Below, in pieces: positions 10,011-19,304 of a DNA stretch of 64,000 nucleotides (position 1 is the stretch's first letter; each line of letters begins with the position of its first letter). Under the pieces are notes generated by a model, which was not told the origin of the DNA, did not search any database, and was given only the letters and a program-made list of their open reading frames with translations. Position numbers and translations under genes: made by a program. Source of the stretch: Chitinophagaceae bacterium DXS (lineage in GTDB: Bacteria; Bacteroidota; Bacteroidia; Chitinophagales; Chitinophagaceae). The DNA is taken from positions 6,555,623 to 6,619,622 of the forward strand of contig CP128386.1 of NCBI GenBank assembly GCA_030345135.1, given 5' to 3'.

Positions 10011-10766
10011 ATGAAGAACGCGTTATATCAAGAACTTACGGAAAGAAAAAAGCTGGGACGAAAATCGTTTGCGGTGTTAATTGATCCTGATAAGGTAAAT
10101 TCCTCTTCAATAGAACAATTGGCTTCGCTTTCTGTGGCAGCCAATGTGGATTACTTATTTGTGGGCGGAAGTCTTGTTATTGCAGATAATCTTGATGAAT
10201 GCATACAGCAGCTGAAAGCCAGCTGCAATATTCCGGTTATACTTTTCCCCGGCGCCCCTTCCCAGGTTAGCAAATATGCTGACGCGCTGCTATATTTATC
10301 ATTGATCTCCGGCCGCAATCCGGAATTGTTGATCGGGCAGCATGTGATCAGTGCGCCTTTTGTAAGGCAAAGCGGACTGGAAATTATGCCAACCGGCTAC
10401 ATGGTTATTGATGGTGGAGCACCAACTACGGTTTCCTATATTTCAAATGCATCTCCTATACCTTCTGACAAAAACGATATCGCAATGTGCACGGCCATGG
10501 CCGGTGAAATGCTGGGCATGAAGCTGATTTACATGGACGCAGGCAGTGGCGCCAAAAAGCCGATCTCTGAAGGAATGATTGAACGCGTAGCCAAACACAT
10601 TGAAGCTCCTTTAATTGTAGGTGGCGGTATTACAGACCCGGAAAAGGCTTACCGCAACGGAAAAGCCGGTGCCGATGTAATTGTGATAGGCAACGCAATC
10701 GAGAAAGATCTTTCTCTCATTAAAGAAATGAGTGATGCGATCCATTCTGTGCCAGTGTCTTTGTAA
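10011..10766 (+). CDS. Geranylgeranylglyceryl/heptaprenylglyceryl phosphate synthase (PcrB/GGGPS family)
   Basis: A 251-residue TIM-barrel prenyltransferase that joins a polyprenyl diphosphate to sn-glycerol-1-phosphate. Family signatures are FAVLIDPDK, a phosphate-binding FVGGSLV, LFPGAPSQVS, YMDAGSGAKKPI and PLIVGGGITDP. The ATG at 10011 was chosen because it gives a normal N-terminus; an upstream TTG at 9981 is also in frame. Bacteroidetes members are generally thought to use geranylgeranyl diphosphate, but the prenyl length cannot be read from this sequence. The gene stands alone and diverges from nrdJ. Confidence 0.9.
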   Translation: MKNALYQELTERKKLGRKSFAVLIDPDKVNSSSIEQLASLSVAANVDYLFVGGSLVIADNLDECIQQLKASCNIPVILFPGAPSQVSKYADALLYLSLISGRNPELLIGQHVISAPFVRQSGLEIMPTGYMVIDGGAPTTVSYISNASPIPSDKNDIAMCTAMAGEMLGMKLIYMDAGSGAKKPISEGMIERVAKHIEAPLIVGGGITDPEKAYRNGKAGADVIVIGNAIEKDLSLIKEMSDAIHSVPVSL

Positions 10767-10784
10767 GCTTAAAGCCTTATTGAG

Positions 10785-11166
10785 TAAAGCTTAAAGCCTA
10801 AAGCCCAAAGCTTAAAGCTTGTTTCATCGAACATTATTGATTTTCGTCTTTTTGCTGAGGTTCTATTTAGTGTCCTTAAGGTAATAGCAATGGAGATCTT
10901 TAGGAAGGAATAAATTCATCTTTGCCCGAAAACCATTGGGCCAGACAAATGAGTTTTAAGCTTTAGGCTTTAAGCGCTCAGCTTGTTTCATCGAACATTG
11001 TTGATTTTCGTCTTTTTGTTGGTTAATATTCATCCTACTTAGGCTTGAGTGCAACCACTTTCAATGCAAGGAAAACCTATTGGTACGATAATTTATTATC
11101 GATTCACTTAAATCACCAGGTAAGATGGTTGAGTTTTAAGCTTTGGGCTTTAGGCTTTATGCTTTC
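10785..11166. repeat. Intergenic heptamer repeats (AAGCTT/AAAGCC words) and a 34-bp direct repeat
   Basis: Five heptamers of the form TAAAGC(C/T) run at 10785-10819. Inverted versions (GCTTTA/GGCTTTA words) follow near 10950-10980 and 11131-11166. A 34-bp direct repeat beginning GTTTCATCGAAC occurs at 10821-10854 and 10985-11018 with one mismatch, each copy preceded by AGCTT. No convincing gene lies in this gap between the synthase and pbp2. Confidence 0.8.
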
Positions 11167-11290
11167 CAAGATGTTATTAACCTTCTCTCCCTCCATTAAA
11201 TTTCAACAAAAAATTTTAAATGTCTGGCAGGCTTTATGTTTGTACAATCGCCAATTTTGTAAATAAGATAAAACAGTCTTAGTATCTAAC

Positions 11291-13441
11291 ATGTCTGTGT
11301 ACAATCAATCCCGTAGCAGGGTTATTCAGATCATATTTATCACCATTTTGCTGGTAATTATCGGGCAATTATTGAATCTCCAGGTTTTTTCTTCCAAATA
11401 TAAACTCCAGGCAGAAAGCAATGCATTGTTCCGCAAAGTCATGTATCCTGATCGTGGAATTATCTACGACAGGCAGGGACGTGCAATTCTTGAAAATACG
11501 ATCATGTATGATCTTGTGATCACACCTTCGGAGATAAAACAAACAGATACACTTGCGTTATGCAGTATTTTAGGAATTGATACGTCTGAATTCAGGAAAA
11601 GGGTGTTAACTGCCATCATTAAAAATTCCCGCTATAAATCCAGCGTTTTTGAACCCCTGTTAACGCCGGAGTTATATGCCCGCCTTAATGAGAATATGTA
11701 TAAATTTCCCGGTTTTGTTCTTGCAGAACGTCCTGTCCGTAATTATCCTTTCAACACAGCAGCTAATGTGCTTGGTTATCTTGCCGAAGTTGACACTGGC
11801 TTTCTGCGTAAGCACAGGGAGGAAGGCTATGAAATGGGCGATTATACCGGCATGACCGGCCTTGAACGGCAGTACGAAAAAGTGCTGATGGGAACACGTG
11901 GTGTGAAACAGTATTTAAGAGATAATAAAGGAAGGATACAGGGATCTTTCCAGGGCGGACAATATGATACGATGGCCACGGCCGGTAAAAGTCTTCACCT
12001 GAGCCTGGATGTTGAGTTGCAGCAATTAGGTGAGGAGTTGATGACAAATAAAGTGGGCACCATAGTTGCTATTGACCCAAGAACCGGTGGCATTCTCTGC
12101 ATGATAAGCAGTCCGACTTATAATCCGAATTATTTGACAGGGCCTGACAGAAGAAAGCACTTTTCCTCATTATATGTAGATCCCCGTACGCCATTGGTAA
12201 ATCGCGCGTTGGGTTCAACTTATTCGCCTGGTTCAACCTTTAAAACAGTGGTTGGTGTAATCGGTTTGGCTGAAGGTGTTATCGACAAGAATTTTACCAT
12301 TACCTGTAATGGCTACTTCCCTGGTTGCGGAAACGGCAAACCCAAATGCCTTGATAAAGGAACATTCAACTTAACAAGTGCCATCGCTCATAGTGATAAC
12401 AGTTATTTTGCTACGGTTTATAAAAGATTACTGGATCAGGGACGTTATGGTAACGCAGACAGTGCACTAAAAGTGTTTAATAAATATGCGTATTCGTTTG
12501 GGCTGGGTAATCGTCTGGGAATAGATATGCCCTCTGAACGAAAAGGTAATATTCCGCTTTCGTCCCTGTATGAAAAAAGATATGGTTCACGATGGGTGAG
12601 TTGCAATTGTATTTCTAACGCGATCGGACAGGGTGAGGTTTTAACTACCATTACACAGCTGGCGAACGTGATGGCGACTATTGCAAATAAGGGTTGGTAT
12701 TACACACCGCATCTTGTAGATAGTATTGAAGGTGGAGATAAGTTTGATATGTTGTCTCCTTACAGAGTGAAGCACCAAACGGAGAATATTTCGCCCTCTT
12801 ATTTTGAAGCCGTACACAACGGCATGCAGGGTGTAATGGAATATGGTACCGGCGCTGCGGCCCAGGTGCCGGGTATTGTGGTTTGCGGCAAAACGGGTAC
12901 GGTTGAAAACTATGATCACGGTGTAAAACAGAAAGATCACGCCTTCTTTGGCGCTTTTGCTCCACGCGATAACCCGCGTATTGCCATAGCGGTGATGTGT
13001 GAAAATGCAGGTTTTGGCGCTAGTTCTGCGGCCCCGATAGCCAGCCTGTTGATTGAAAAATATCTGAAAGATTCAATTACGGATCCGGCAAGAAAAGCGG
13101 AAGTTGATCGTGTAACAAAGCTGAATCTCATTCCGGCAAAAATGCTGAGGGCGATGGCTACACAGGATTCTCTCAAAAAAGTAAAAGAGGCTTTACGATT
13201 GTTGCAGGAGCAGGAAGCTGTAAAAGATTCTGCCGGCACCGGCGAGAGCGAGCCTTCCGAATTTGAAGCAAATCCGGCTCCAGTGAAACCGGATACTGCT
13301 CCGCCTGCTAAGACAACAACTCCTAAAAAGAGTTCAACACCGGTAAAAAAGGCGCCCAGGAAGCAAAATACACTAAAACAGGAGGCTGTTCTGCCTAATA
13401 ATGAGGAGCGAAATAACAACCGTAACTACAAAAGAGTTTAA
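11291..13441 (+). CDS. mrdA: Penicillin-binding protein 2 (elongasome transpeptidase)
   Basis: This 716-residue class B PBP cross-links peptidoglycan during side-wall growth. It has an N-terminal membrane helix (about 12-31), a PBP dimerisation/pedestal region beginning with the RGIIYDRQGR segment, and the transpeptidase motifs S315-T-F-K318, SDN (in AHSDNSYF) and K534-T-G-T. The last ~80 residues are a Pro/Lys/Thr-rich, low-complexity tail. The stop overlaps the rodA start by one base (TAATG), so the two are translationally coupled. The mreB-mreC-mreD genes that often precede this pair are not in the window. Confidence 0.95.
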   Translation: MSVYNQSRSRVIQIIFITILLVIIGQLLNLQVFSSKYKLQAESNALFRKVMYPDRGIIYDRQGRAILENTIMYDLVITPSEIKQTDTLALCSILGIDTSEFRKRVLTAIIKNSRYKSSVFEPLLTPELYARLNENMYKFPGFVLAERPVRNYPFNTAANVLGYLAEVDTGFLRKHREEGYEMGDYTGMTGLERQYEKVLMGTRGVKQYLRDNKGRIQGSFQGGQYDTMATAGKSLHLSLDVELQQLGEELMTNKVGTIVAIDPRTGGILCMISSPTYNPNYLTGPDRRKHFSSLYVDPRTPLVNRALGSTYSPGSTFKTVVGVIGLAEGVIDKNFTITCNGYFPGCGNGKPKCLDKGTFNLTSAIAHSDNSYFATVYKRLLDQGRYGNADSALKVFNKYAYSFGLGNRLGIDMPSERKGNIPLSSLYEKRYGSRWVSCNCISNAIGQGEVLTTITQLANVMATIANKGWYYTPHLVDSIEGGDKFDMLSPYRVKHQTENISPSYFEAVHNGMQGVMEYGTGAAAQVPGIVVCGKTGTVENYDHGVKQKDHAFFGAFAPRDNPRIAIAVMCENAGFGASSAAPIASLLIEKYLKDSITDPARKAEVDRVTKLNLIPAKMLRAMATQDSLKKVKEALRLLQEQEAVKDSAGTGESEPSEFEANPAPVKPDTAPPAKTTTPKKSSTPVKKAPRKQNTLKQEAVLPNNEERNNNRNYKRV

Positions 13442-14787
13442 TGGCGACGTATCAGAATAAATCTATATCAGAGGGAATTGACTGGCTTATCGTAGGCATA
13501 TATGCTATACTGGTTTCTATTGGCATAATGTGCATTTTCATGGTGGAATACAAACCTGATACAGACTGGCTGTCTTCATTTTTCAGCGGAAAGACAAACT
13601 ACAGCAAGCAGTTGATATTTGCTGGCGTGTGTGTCGTAGTGGCAACTTTTATATTGTTAAGCGACAGCAAGTTATACACGGCTTTTGCCAATTTGTTATA
13701 TGCGTTTGGCATATTGCTGATGCTGGCAACTTTTGTAATAGGGAAAAATATCAATGGTTCTAAAAGCTGGATTCCATTAGGCGGAGGCTTTAACCTGCAA
13801 CCTGCTGAACTGTGTAAGATTTTTACTGCGCTTGCACTTGGTAAGTATCTGTCGCAATTAGATACTGATTTTACCAAGCTTAAATCTCATGCAATAGCTA
13901 CAGCTATTGCGCTTAGTCCTGCACTTTTGTCCATTTTACAAAATGAAACCGGCCTTGCGTTGGTATACGCCAGTTTTTTTATTGTAATGTATCGCGAAGG
14001 ATTGCCCGGAACCATACTGGTTGTAGGGTTTTCGTTCGGTGTGCTGGTAGTAGCAACACTGGTTATGGAGCCTAACCTTCTTGCCATTATTCTTACTTTA
14101 ATAGCGGGTGCGGTTATATACTTTTTACGACGTAGTATAAAGCGGGATAAGGGTGTGTTAATAGTTGTACTGCTGTTGTGGGTAGGCTGCGTGGGCATTC
14201 AGCGTTTCGCAGTTCCGTATATTTTTAACAACGTGCTACACTGCTACCAAAGTCAACGTATCTATAGCATGGTGGGTAAAGATTATGACTGCAGCCTGAA
14301 CAAAAGTGCGCAGAAGATGAGTGAGCGGGATAAAGTAGCCAAGAAGCCAGATGATTATAATGTGCGCCAAAGTAAAATTGCTATCGGCTCAGGCGGTATT
14401 ATGGGCAGGGGTTTTTTAAAGGGCACCCAAACAAGAGGTAAATACGTGCCGGAGCAACATACTGACTTTATTTTTACATCACTTGGTGAAGCGTTCGGAT
14501 TTACCGGATGCGTGATCTTTCTTGGTATCTATGCGTTGTTGCTGTTGCGGATTGTAGTTATTGCAGAACGACAGCGAAGTACATTCAGCCGCGTATATGC
14601 CTACAGCGTTGCCAGCATTATCTTCCTTCATATCGCGATAAATGTATGTATGACGATCGGTTTATTCCCGATTATTGGTATTCCGCTGCCGCTGATCAGT
14701 TACGGCGGCTCATCCTTGCTGACCTTTACAATTTTAATATTTATAATGGTAAGATTGGATGCGGACCGGCAGATGGTGTTGAGATAA
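13441..14787 (+). CDS. rodA: RodA, SEDS-family peptidoglycan glycosyltransferase
   Basis: A 448-residue polytopic membrane protein that polymerises glycan strands together with PBP2. SEDS hallmarks include NGSKSWIPLGG followed by LQPAELCK, a long periplasmic loop between the middle helices, a GSGGIMGRGFLKGTQT segment with EQHTDFIFTSLGE, and a C-terminal PLPLISYGGSSLL. A charged insert with two cysteines lies in the large loop (around residues 260-310), a longer loop than in many RodA proteins. Start coupled to the PBP2 stop. Confidence 0.95.
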   Translation: MATYQNKSISEGIDWLIVGIYAILVSIGIMCIFMVEYKPDTDWLSSFFSGKTNYSKQLIFAGVCVVVATFILLSDSKLYTAFANLLYAFGILLMLATFVIGKNINGSKSWIPLGGGFNLQPAELCKIFTALALGKYLSQLDTDFTKLKSHAIATAIALSPALLSILQNETGLALVYASFFIVMYREGLPGTILVVGFSFGVLVVATLVMEPNLLAIILTLIAGAVIYFLRRSIKRDKGVLIVVLLLWVGCVGIQRFAVPYIFNNVLHCYQSQRIYSMVGKDYDCSLNKSAQKMSERDKVAKKPDDYNVRQSKIAIGSGGIMGRGFLKGTQTRGKYVPEQHTDFIFTSLGEAFGFTGCVIFLGIYALLLLRIVVIAERQRSTFSRVYAYSVASIIFLHIAINVCMTIGLFPIIGIPLPLISYGGSSLLTFTILIFIMVRLDADRQMVLR

Positions 14788-14800
14788 TGTACGATAAAAG

Positions 14801-14977
14801 GTATCAGGTATCAGGTGTCAGGTGTCAGGTAGGGAATTTGTGAAACAAAAGATTTGCAAAGAGAAAATACTATCCTTAACAATATTGTTTCACTAGTTGG
14901 GTTCCCCTTACGCCTTACGCCTTACGCCTTACGCTTTACGCCTTACGCCTGAAACCTGAAACCTGAAACCTGACACC
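14801..14977. repeat. Paired heptamer arrays downstream of rodA
   Basis: Four heptamers GT(A/G)TCAG run at 14801-14828. After about 77 bp come six CCTTACG/CTTTACG heptamers (14906-14947) followed directly by four CCTGA(A/C)A heptamers (14948-14975). The last four are the inverse complement of the first four. All ten downstream units keep a strict 7-bp period. Confidence 0.9.
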
Positions 14978-15006
14978 TTCACTCTCAAACCTCACCCCCG
15001 ATACCC

Positions 15007-15014
15007 TATCTTTG
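15007..15014 (+). promoter_or_regulatory. Bacteroidetes -7 element (TAnnTTTG) 4 nt before the start codon
   Basis: TATCTTTG matches the Bacteroidetes primary sigma -7 consensus and ends 4 nt before the ATG at 15019. A transcript from it would be leaderless or nearly so. No clear -33 TTG is visible. Confidence 0.5.
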
Positions 15015-15018
15015 CGCC

Positions 15019-15762
15019 ATGCAAATAATTCCTCTGTCCGAAGGTTCTTTTACGGTAGATAAGTCTAAAGTTTTTGTTCCCTTTGATACTGATAACGATC
15101 ATTTACAGGCAAGATCCACCGGCAGTTTGCTGGTAGAAGTACAGCCTTTTGTGGTGAAAACGGAAAAAGATGTGTTGCTGATTGATGCGGGACTAGGTTT
15201 CTCAAAGAACGGGAAACTGCAACTGTTCACTAACCTGCTGGCGAATGGCATTGATCCACAGTCTGTTACAAAAGTGCTGATGAGCCATTTGCATAAGGAT
15301 CACGCGGGTGGGGTTAGTAAAAAAGATAACCTGGGTAACTATCATCTTTCTTTTCCCGATGCAACTTATTATGTTCAAAAAAGAGAACTGGATTCTGCCT
15401 TAGAAATTGGTTTCCCATCTTATATGGCGGAAGAACTGTCTGTATTGGAAGGTAGTCCAAATGTTGTTTTTCTTACAGAAGATAAAGGGACGATAGATGA
15501 TTACATTACGTATGAACTGACAGCTGCACATAGCCGTTTTCACCAGGTTTTCTGGATAAGGGAAGGGAATGAGACGATTTTCTTTGGTGGTGACGATGCT
15601 CCCCAATTACAGCAAATGAAAAGCAAGTTCGTTGCTAAGTATGATTACGACGGCAAAAAATGCATGCATTTGCGCCAGCAGTGGTGGGAAGAAGGGAAAA
15701 AAGAAGGCTGGAAGTTTTTGTTCTATCATGATGTAAAGACGCCGATGGCTGTTAACCAGTAA
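15019..15762 (+). CDS. Metallo-beta-lactamase-fold hydrolase
   Basis: A 247-residue cytosolic metallohydrolase with the zinc motif H90-L-H92-K-D94-H95 (SHLHKDHAGG), preceded by LLIDAGLGFSK and followed by a second metal histidine in LTAAHSRFHQ and a FFGGDDAPQ segment. The fold is secure, but the substrate is not: the family includes lactonases, glyoxalase II and RNases. The gene is monocistronic with its own promoter-like element. Confidence 0.85.
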   Translation: MQIIPLSEGSFTVDKSKVFVPFDTDNDHLQARSTGSLLVEVQPFVVKTEKDVLLIDAGLGFSKNGKLQLFTNLLANGIDPQSVTKVLMSHLHKDHAGGVSKKDNLGNYHLSFPDATYYVQKRELDSALEIGFPSYMAEELSVLEGSPNVVFLTEDKGTIDDYITYELTAAHSRFHQVFWIREGNETIFFGGDDAPQLQQMKSKFVAKYDYDGKKCMHLRQQWWEEGKKEGWKFLFYHDVKTPMAVNQ

Positions 15763-15807
15763 AAATATAACCACTTTCCGGGAGAATCATCAATTTCAAG
15801 CCGCATA

Positions 15808-16092
15808 ACTTGTTGTTGGTATGCTCCGCTCAAGCCATCCCTAGACACGCAACAACGGCGGACAGTGTGAACTTGCATGCATAAAGTCGACTTGCCGCAG
15901 GCAAGTCAATTTAATTCGCCGAAAATTAAAAGGATTGCCGGTTGGTATGCCGCATGGCTTTGCGCGGAGCGTACCAACAACACGTAGACGCTACCGAATG
16001 GAAGCAGAAGTTTCAAACAGCATGACTGGTTGCTGGTGTACCCCACTCAATTCCATCCTTACACACGCAACAACGGCGGACAACGTGACGAT
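15808..16092. repeat. Intergenic block of inverted and direct repeats
   Basis: A ~31-bp segment (15810-15840, with GGTATGCTCCGCTCAAGCC) has an inverted partner at 15952-15982. A ~65-bp direct repeat covers 15808-15871 and 16026-16092, sharing the core CACGCAACAACGGCGGACA. A short palindrome with GACTTGCCGCAGGCAAGTC lies near 15888-15906. The rest of the gap to 16320 shows no gene. Confidence 0.75.
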
Positions 16093-16320
16093 CCAAGATA
16101 AACTTTGCAGAATATAGTGCCCATTAATAAAAGCGAAATGAAAAATCGAAAGAGTGAGTGATAAAACATTCACCGCGGATAATTCTGCAGATGAATTGCT
16201 GGCAAAATCGGATTATATAAAGGCCTTAAAAAACAGGGCCCGCCCTAGACAGGGCTGGCCGTTGCTAACCTATGAAAAACACCGAGTTTAAAATAAGTTT
16301 AGATAAATATGTTTATTAGA

Positions 16321-16707
16321 TCACGGTTTTTTCTGCCGTTGTTGCAGTTCTTTTCGTAAAAAGTCTCTAAAACTTTTTTCCATCGTAAAAGTTTTATTAA
16401 CCCGGTCATCATCCTTCAGTATTGTCTTAAAATCCGGACGATACCTCTTCTTGATATTAACAACTTCTTCTTCAAAAGCTATCTCATCATTAGAATGATC
16501 ATGTCTGGCCTTTTTCAATTCCTCAATATACTTGTTGTAAACCGGCCAAAATTGCTTGGCCTCCTCCGCGGTAAGATTAAGCTCCTTCGTTATGTATGCT
16601 ATTTTAAGGGACTGAAGGCGTTCATCCTTACTTTGGGCTTGGGTCTGTGCGTCACAAAGGTAATAAGCAAAGCATAATAAATAAGCAAGAATTAATAATT
16701 TTTTCAT
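16321..16707 (-). CDS. Small periplasmic Spy/LTXXQ-like protein
   Basis: A 128-residue exported protein with a signal peptide (residues 1-20, LCDAQTQAQ at the cleavage region). The rest is charged and helical, with an LNLTAEEAKQFWPVYNKYIEE-type segment resembling the LTXXQ region of Spy/CpxP envelope-stress proteins. It is the third gene of an ECF sigma/anti-sigma cassette, 14 bp downstream of the anti-sigma gene, and is probably a stress sensor or chaperone in that pathway. Confidence 0.7.
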   Translation of the reverse strand: MKKLLILAYLLCFAYYLCDAQTQAQSKDERLQSLKIAYITKELNLTAEEAKQFWPVYNKYIEELKKARHDHSNDEIAFEEEVVNIKKRYRPDFKTILKDDDRVNKTFTMEKSFRDFLRKELQQRQKKP

Positions 16708-16721
16708 CTTTTTTTTAAAAT

Positions 16722-17453
16722 TTATATATCCGTCACTACCGTCTCGCCTGGTTCTTTGTTATTATCAAGGTATTCCATTATCTCCTGGTTGCTCATGTTA
16801 TTGATGACTTCGTTTACATCCGGCTCATGAAATTCTTCCATGGAAGCGGCGCCCTGTTCGGGCATAACAACCTGGTGGTCCAGAAAATGGGAGATTTCTG
16901 CATCACTTATTGTAGATACAGCTGCCTGCATATCCGTATTCTTTACCTTGTTAAACTGGTGGTGATAATTGTTGTCCTTTAGCCATGCAAAACCTCCTAA
17001 TAAAATTAATCCGCTTATTATTGCCGCAGAGGCATATGTATACCAATTTCGTCTTTTTAGAGGAACAATCCTCGCTTGCGGCTCATCTACGTCTTTATTA
17101 TAAGGGGTGATATCCAGAGCGCTGAAAAAATTGTCCGGTACTGAAAATACATTTTTTCTACCGATCGTTACCAGCGTGGGTGCGATTTCGCTCAACTCCT
17201 CTTCGCTACTAACAGCACTTGTTTCAGCTATTTTTTTCATGATTATGCCGGGCAAATCATCGAAATATCCGTGAGGAGCGGCATATGGTACTCTGGTATT
17301 TGAAAATTGCAGTGTATGGGTTTTTTCTGAAATCAGGGAAGGAAGCTCAGTGAAATATCCACCAGGCACTCTAAAAACATTCGTTTTTGGAGTGTTTTGC
17401 AGCAAGGGAGCGATTTCCCTTAATTCTTCCTGTATGTTTTTTCGATCTTCCAT
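16722..17453 (-). CDS. Putative membrane anti-sigma factor
   Basis: A 243-residue single-pass protein. About 140 acidic residues at the N-terminus (MEDRKNIQEELREIAPLLQ) precede one membrane helix (TYASAAIISGLILLGGFAWL), and an acidic tail containing NEVINNMSNQEIMEYLDNN follows. The NVFRVPGGYF / NVFSVPDNFF repeats are a pattern I associate with Bacteroidetes proteins encoded after ECF sigma genes. I chose the ATG at 17453 rather than the upstream TTG. It lies directly downstream of the sigma factor gene, which supports the role. Confidence 0.7.
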   Translation of the reverse strand: MEDRKNIQEELREIAPLLQNTPKTNVFRVPGGYFTELPSLISEKTHTLQFSNTRVPYAAPHGYFDDLPGIIMKKIAETSAVSSEEELSEIAPTLVTIGRKNVFSVPDNFFSALDITPYNKDVDEPQARIVPLKRRNWYTYASAAIISGLILLGGFAWLKDNNYHHQFNKVKNTDMQAAVSTISDAEISHFLDHQVVMPEQGAASMEEFHEPDVNEVINNMSNQEIMEYLDNNKEPGETVVTDI

Positions 17454-17485
17454 ATGAAATTTTGACCTCAATTGTTAAGAAAGGT

Positions 17486-18031
17486 TTAATTATTTTTGAT
17501 GAAGTCTTCAATTTTGCGGGCTGCATGGTGATAGCTCGCTTTTAATGCTCCTTCACTCGTATCAAGAATTTTGCTCATTTCTTCGTAAGGCATTTCATCG
17601 TAGTAGCGCAGGTTAAATACTACTCTTTGCTTTTCGGGCAGTTGTTGTATGGCTAGTTGTAATTTCCATTCCAGTCTTGCGGAATCAAAATTCGTATCCG
17701 CCTTTATTTTTTCAGAAAGACCAGCTTCTACATCGCTTAAGCTTACTGAACTGCGCTTTTTCTGCTGGTCTAAAAACGTGAGGGCTTCATTGGTGGCAAT
17801 CCGGTATAACCATGTATACAATTGACTATCCTCCCTGAAGTTTTCCAGTCCGTTCCAAACTTTGATGAACATGTTTTGCAGAACATCATTTGCATCGTCA
17901 TGATCCACAACCATCCTCCTTATGTGCCAGTACAATTTTTCCTGGTATTTTTTTACGATGGAAGTAAACGCCTGCTCCTTTGTTTCAGCTTGCCGGAATA
18001 AATACAACAATTCTTTATCGTCTGGTTGCAT
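17486..18031 (-). CDS. ECF-type RNA polymerase sigma factor
   Basis: A 181-residue sigma-70 family regulator. Region 2 is seen in DDANDVLQNMFIKVWNGLENF and TWLYRIATNEALTFLDQQKKR; region 4 is LPEKQRVVFNLRYYDEMPYEEMSKIL with the helix-turn-helix SEGALKASYHHAARKI. It heads a three-gene cassette with the anti-sigma and Spy-like genes. Confidence 0.93.
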   Translation of the reverse strand: MQPDDKELLYLFRQAETKEQAFTSIVKKYQEKLYWHIRRMVVDHDDANDVLQNMFIKVWNGLENFREDSQLYTWLYRIATNEALTFLDQQKKRSSVSLSDVEAGLSEKIKADTNFDSARLEWKLQLAIQQLPEKQRVVFNLRYYDEMPYEEMSKILDTSEGALKASYHHAARKIEDFIKNN

Positions 18032-18055
18032 GCAGGATGTTTAATCAGTAAAAAT

Positions 18056-18083
18056 AAAAAAACCCATACAATGATGGGTTTTT
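18056..18083 (-). terminator. Rho-independent terminator after the transketolase gene
   Basis: Arms AAAAACCCAT and ATGGGTTTTT surround a 6-nt loop. On the minus strand it is followed by a T-rich run. It lies 30 bp beyond the transketolase stop and separates that gene from the sigma-factor cassette. Confidence 0.8.
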
Positions 18084-18112
18084 CACAAATAGGTTTAAAC
18101 TAGTTAAAAGTA

Positions 18113-19078
18113 TTAACTTTTCTTTCTTGCAATTGCTTTTTCAGCAGCCTCAACAATGTTAGGTGTATCGAGGCCATATTTTTTAAGCAACTCAGAAGGC
18201 GTTCCGCTTTCGCCAAAAGTGTCTTTTGTGCCGATGTATTCAATAGGCACATTCACATTTTGTGAAGCCACATGCGCAACGCTATCACCCAAGCCACCAA
18301 GAATGTTATGCTCTTCGCATGTTACTGCACAGCCTGTTTTTTTGAGTGACTTGATAATTGCTTCGCTATCCAGCGGTTTAATAGTATGAATATTGATCAG
18401 TTCAACACTATAGCCTTTCTCTTCAAGGATCCTTCCGGCTTCAATCGCCTTCCAAACAAGGTGACCACATGCGAAAATGGAAATATCAGTTCCTTCGCTC
18501 AACACTTGCGCTTTACCAATCTGGAAATCGCTACCATCTTCTTTGGTGAAATTTGGCCATTTTGGTCTGCCGAAACGCAGGTAAACAGGTCCTTCGTATT
18601 CTGCGATAGCTATAGTAGCCGCTTTAGTCTGGTTAAAATCGCAAGGAACAATAACAGTCATGCCTGGCAGCATTCTCATCATTCCAATATCTTCCAGGAT
18701 CTGGTGGGTTGCACCATCTTCACCCAAAGTAAGACCTGCGTGGCTGGCGCAGATTTTTACATTTTTACCGCTATACGCCACACTCTGGCGAATTTGATCA
18801 TATACACGACCAGTGCTGAAGTTCGCGAAAGTTGTTGTATAAGGAATTTTACCACCAATGGTAAGACCAGCCGCAATGCCGATCATATTTGCTTCAGCAA
18901 TGCCAACCTGTACAAAGCGTTCAGGAAATTCCTTGATAAAGGGTCCCAGTTTCATAGAACCCGCTAAATCTGCGGTAAGAACTACTACATCAGAATTTTT
19001 TTTACCTATTTCGTATATACCCTCACCAAAACCGCCACGGGTTTCCTTCTCATTTTGTACTTGAATATCTTTTAGCAT
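18113..19078 (-). CDS. Transketolase C-terminal half (pyrimidine-binding and C-terminal domains)
   Basis: This 321-residue protein corresponds to the second half of a split transketolase. It starts directly in the PYR domain (TADLAGSMKL, FVQVGIAEANMIGIAAGLT), continues through THQILEDIGMMRMLPGMTVIVPCD, and ends with the transketolase C-terminal domain (VELINIHTIKPLD, TCEEHNILGGLG). It lacks the thiamine-diphosphate-binding N-terminal domain, so it needs a partner subunit. The neighbouring genes are not that subunit, so the N-terminal half must be elsewhere in the genome. Confidence 0.9.
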   Translation of the reverse strand: MLKDIQVQNEKETRGGFGEGIYEIGKKNSDVVVLTADLAGSMKLGPFIKEFPERFVQVGIAEANMIGIAAGLTIGGKIPYTTTFANFSTGRVYDQIRQSVAYSGKNVKICASHAGLTLGEDGATHQILEDIGMMRMLPGMTVIVPCDFNQTKAATIAIAEYEGPVYLRFGRPKWPNFTKEDGSDFQIGKAQVLSEGTDISIFACGHLVWKAIEAGRILEEKGYSVELINIHTIKPLDSEAIIKSLKKTGCAVTCEEHNILGGLGDSVAHVASQNVNVPIEYIGTKDTFGESGTPSELLKKYGLDTPNIVEAAEKAIARKKS

Positions 19079-19138
19079 TACCGTTTGGTTGTTTTAATTT
19101 TTTTAAAATGGTACGCAAAATAAGTAATGATTCTTGAT

Positions 19139-19205
19139 AATTGAAAATGTAAAATTGACAATTATAGATGTACAAACGGGTAAATGTGCAAATATGCGAA
19201 TGAAA
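19139..19205. repeat. AATTGA(A/C) heptamers followed by AAATGTGC octamers
   Basis: Four heptamers (AATTGAA, AATGTAA, AATTGAC, AATTATA) at 19139-19166 are followed by three 8-bp words of the AAATGTGC type. The same two word families recur, in both orientations, at 34011-34312. Confidence 0.75.
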
Positions 19206-19304
19206 AATGCTTTTAGCCTATGGAAAATAGTTATTGCATATTTCGGGAAAGTCCGGATCACACATTCGGCGTATTTCTTTAATATTGCCGTCTCAATAAT
19301 AAGA

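Noticed and set aside
11045-11266. A 73-codon frame upstream of pbp2
   Set aside because: It runs through heptamer repeats, and the translation has no recognisable domain.
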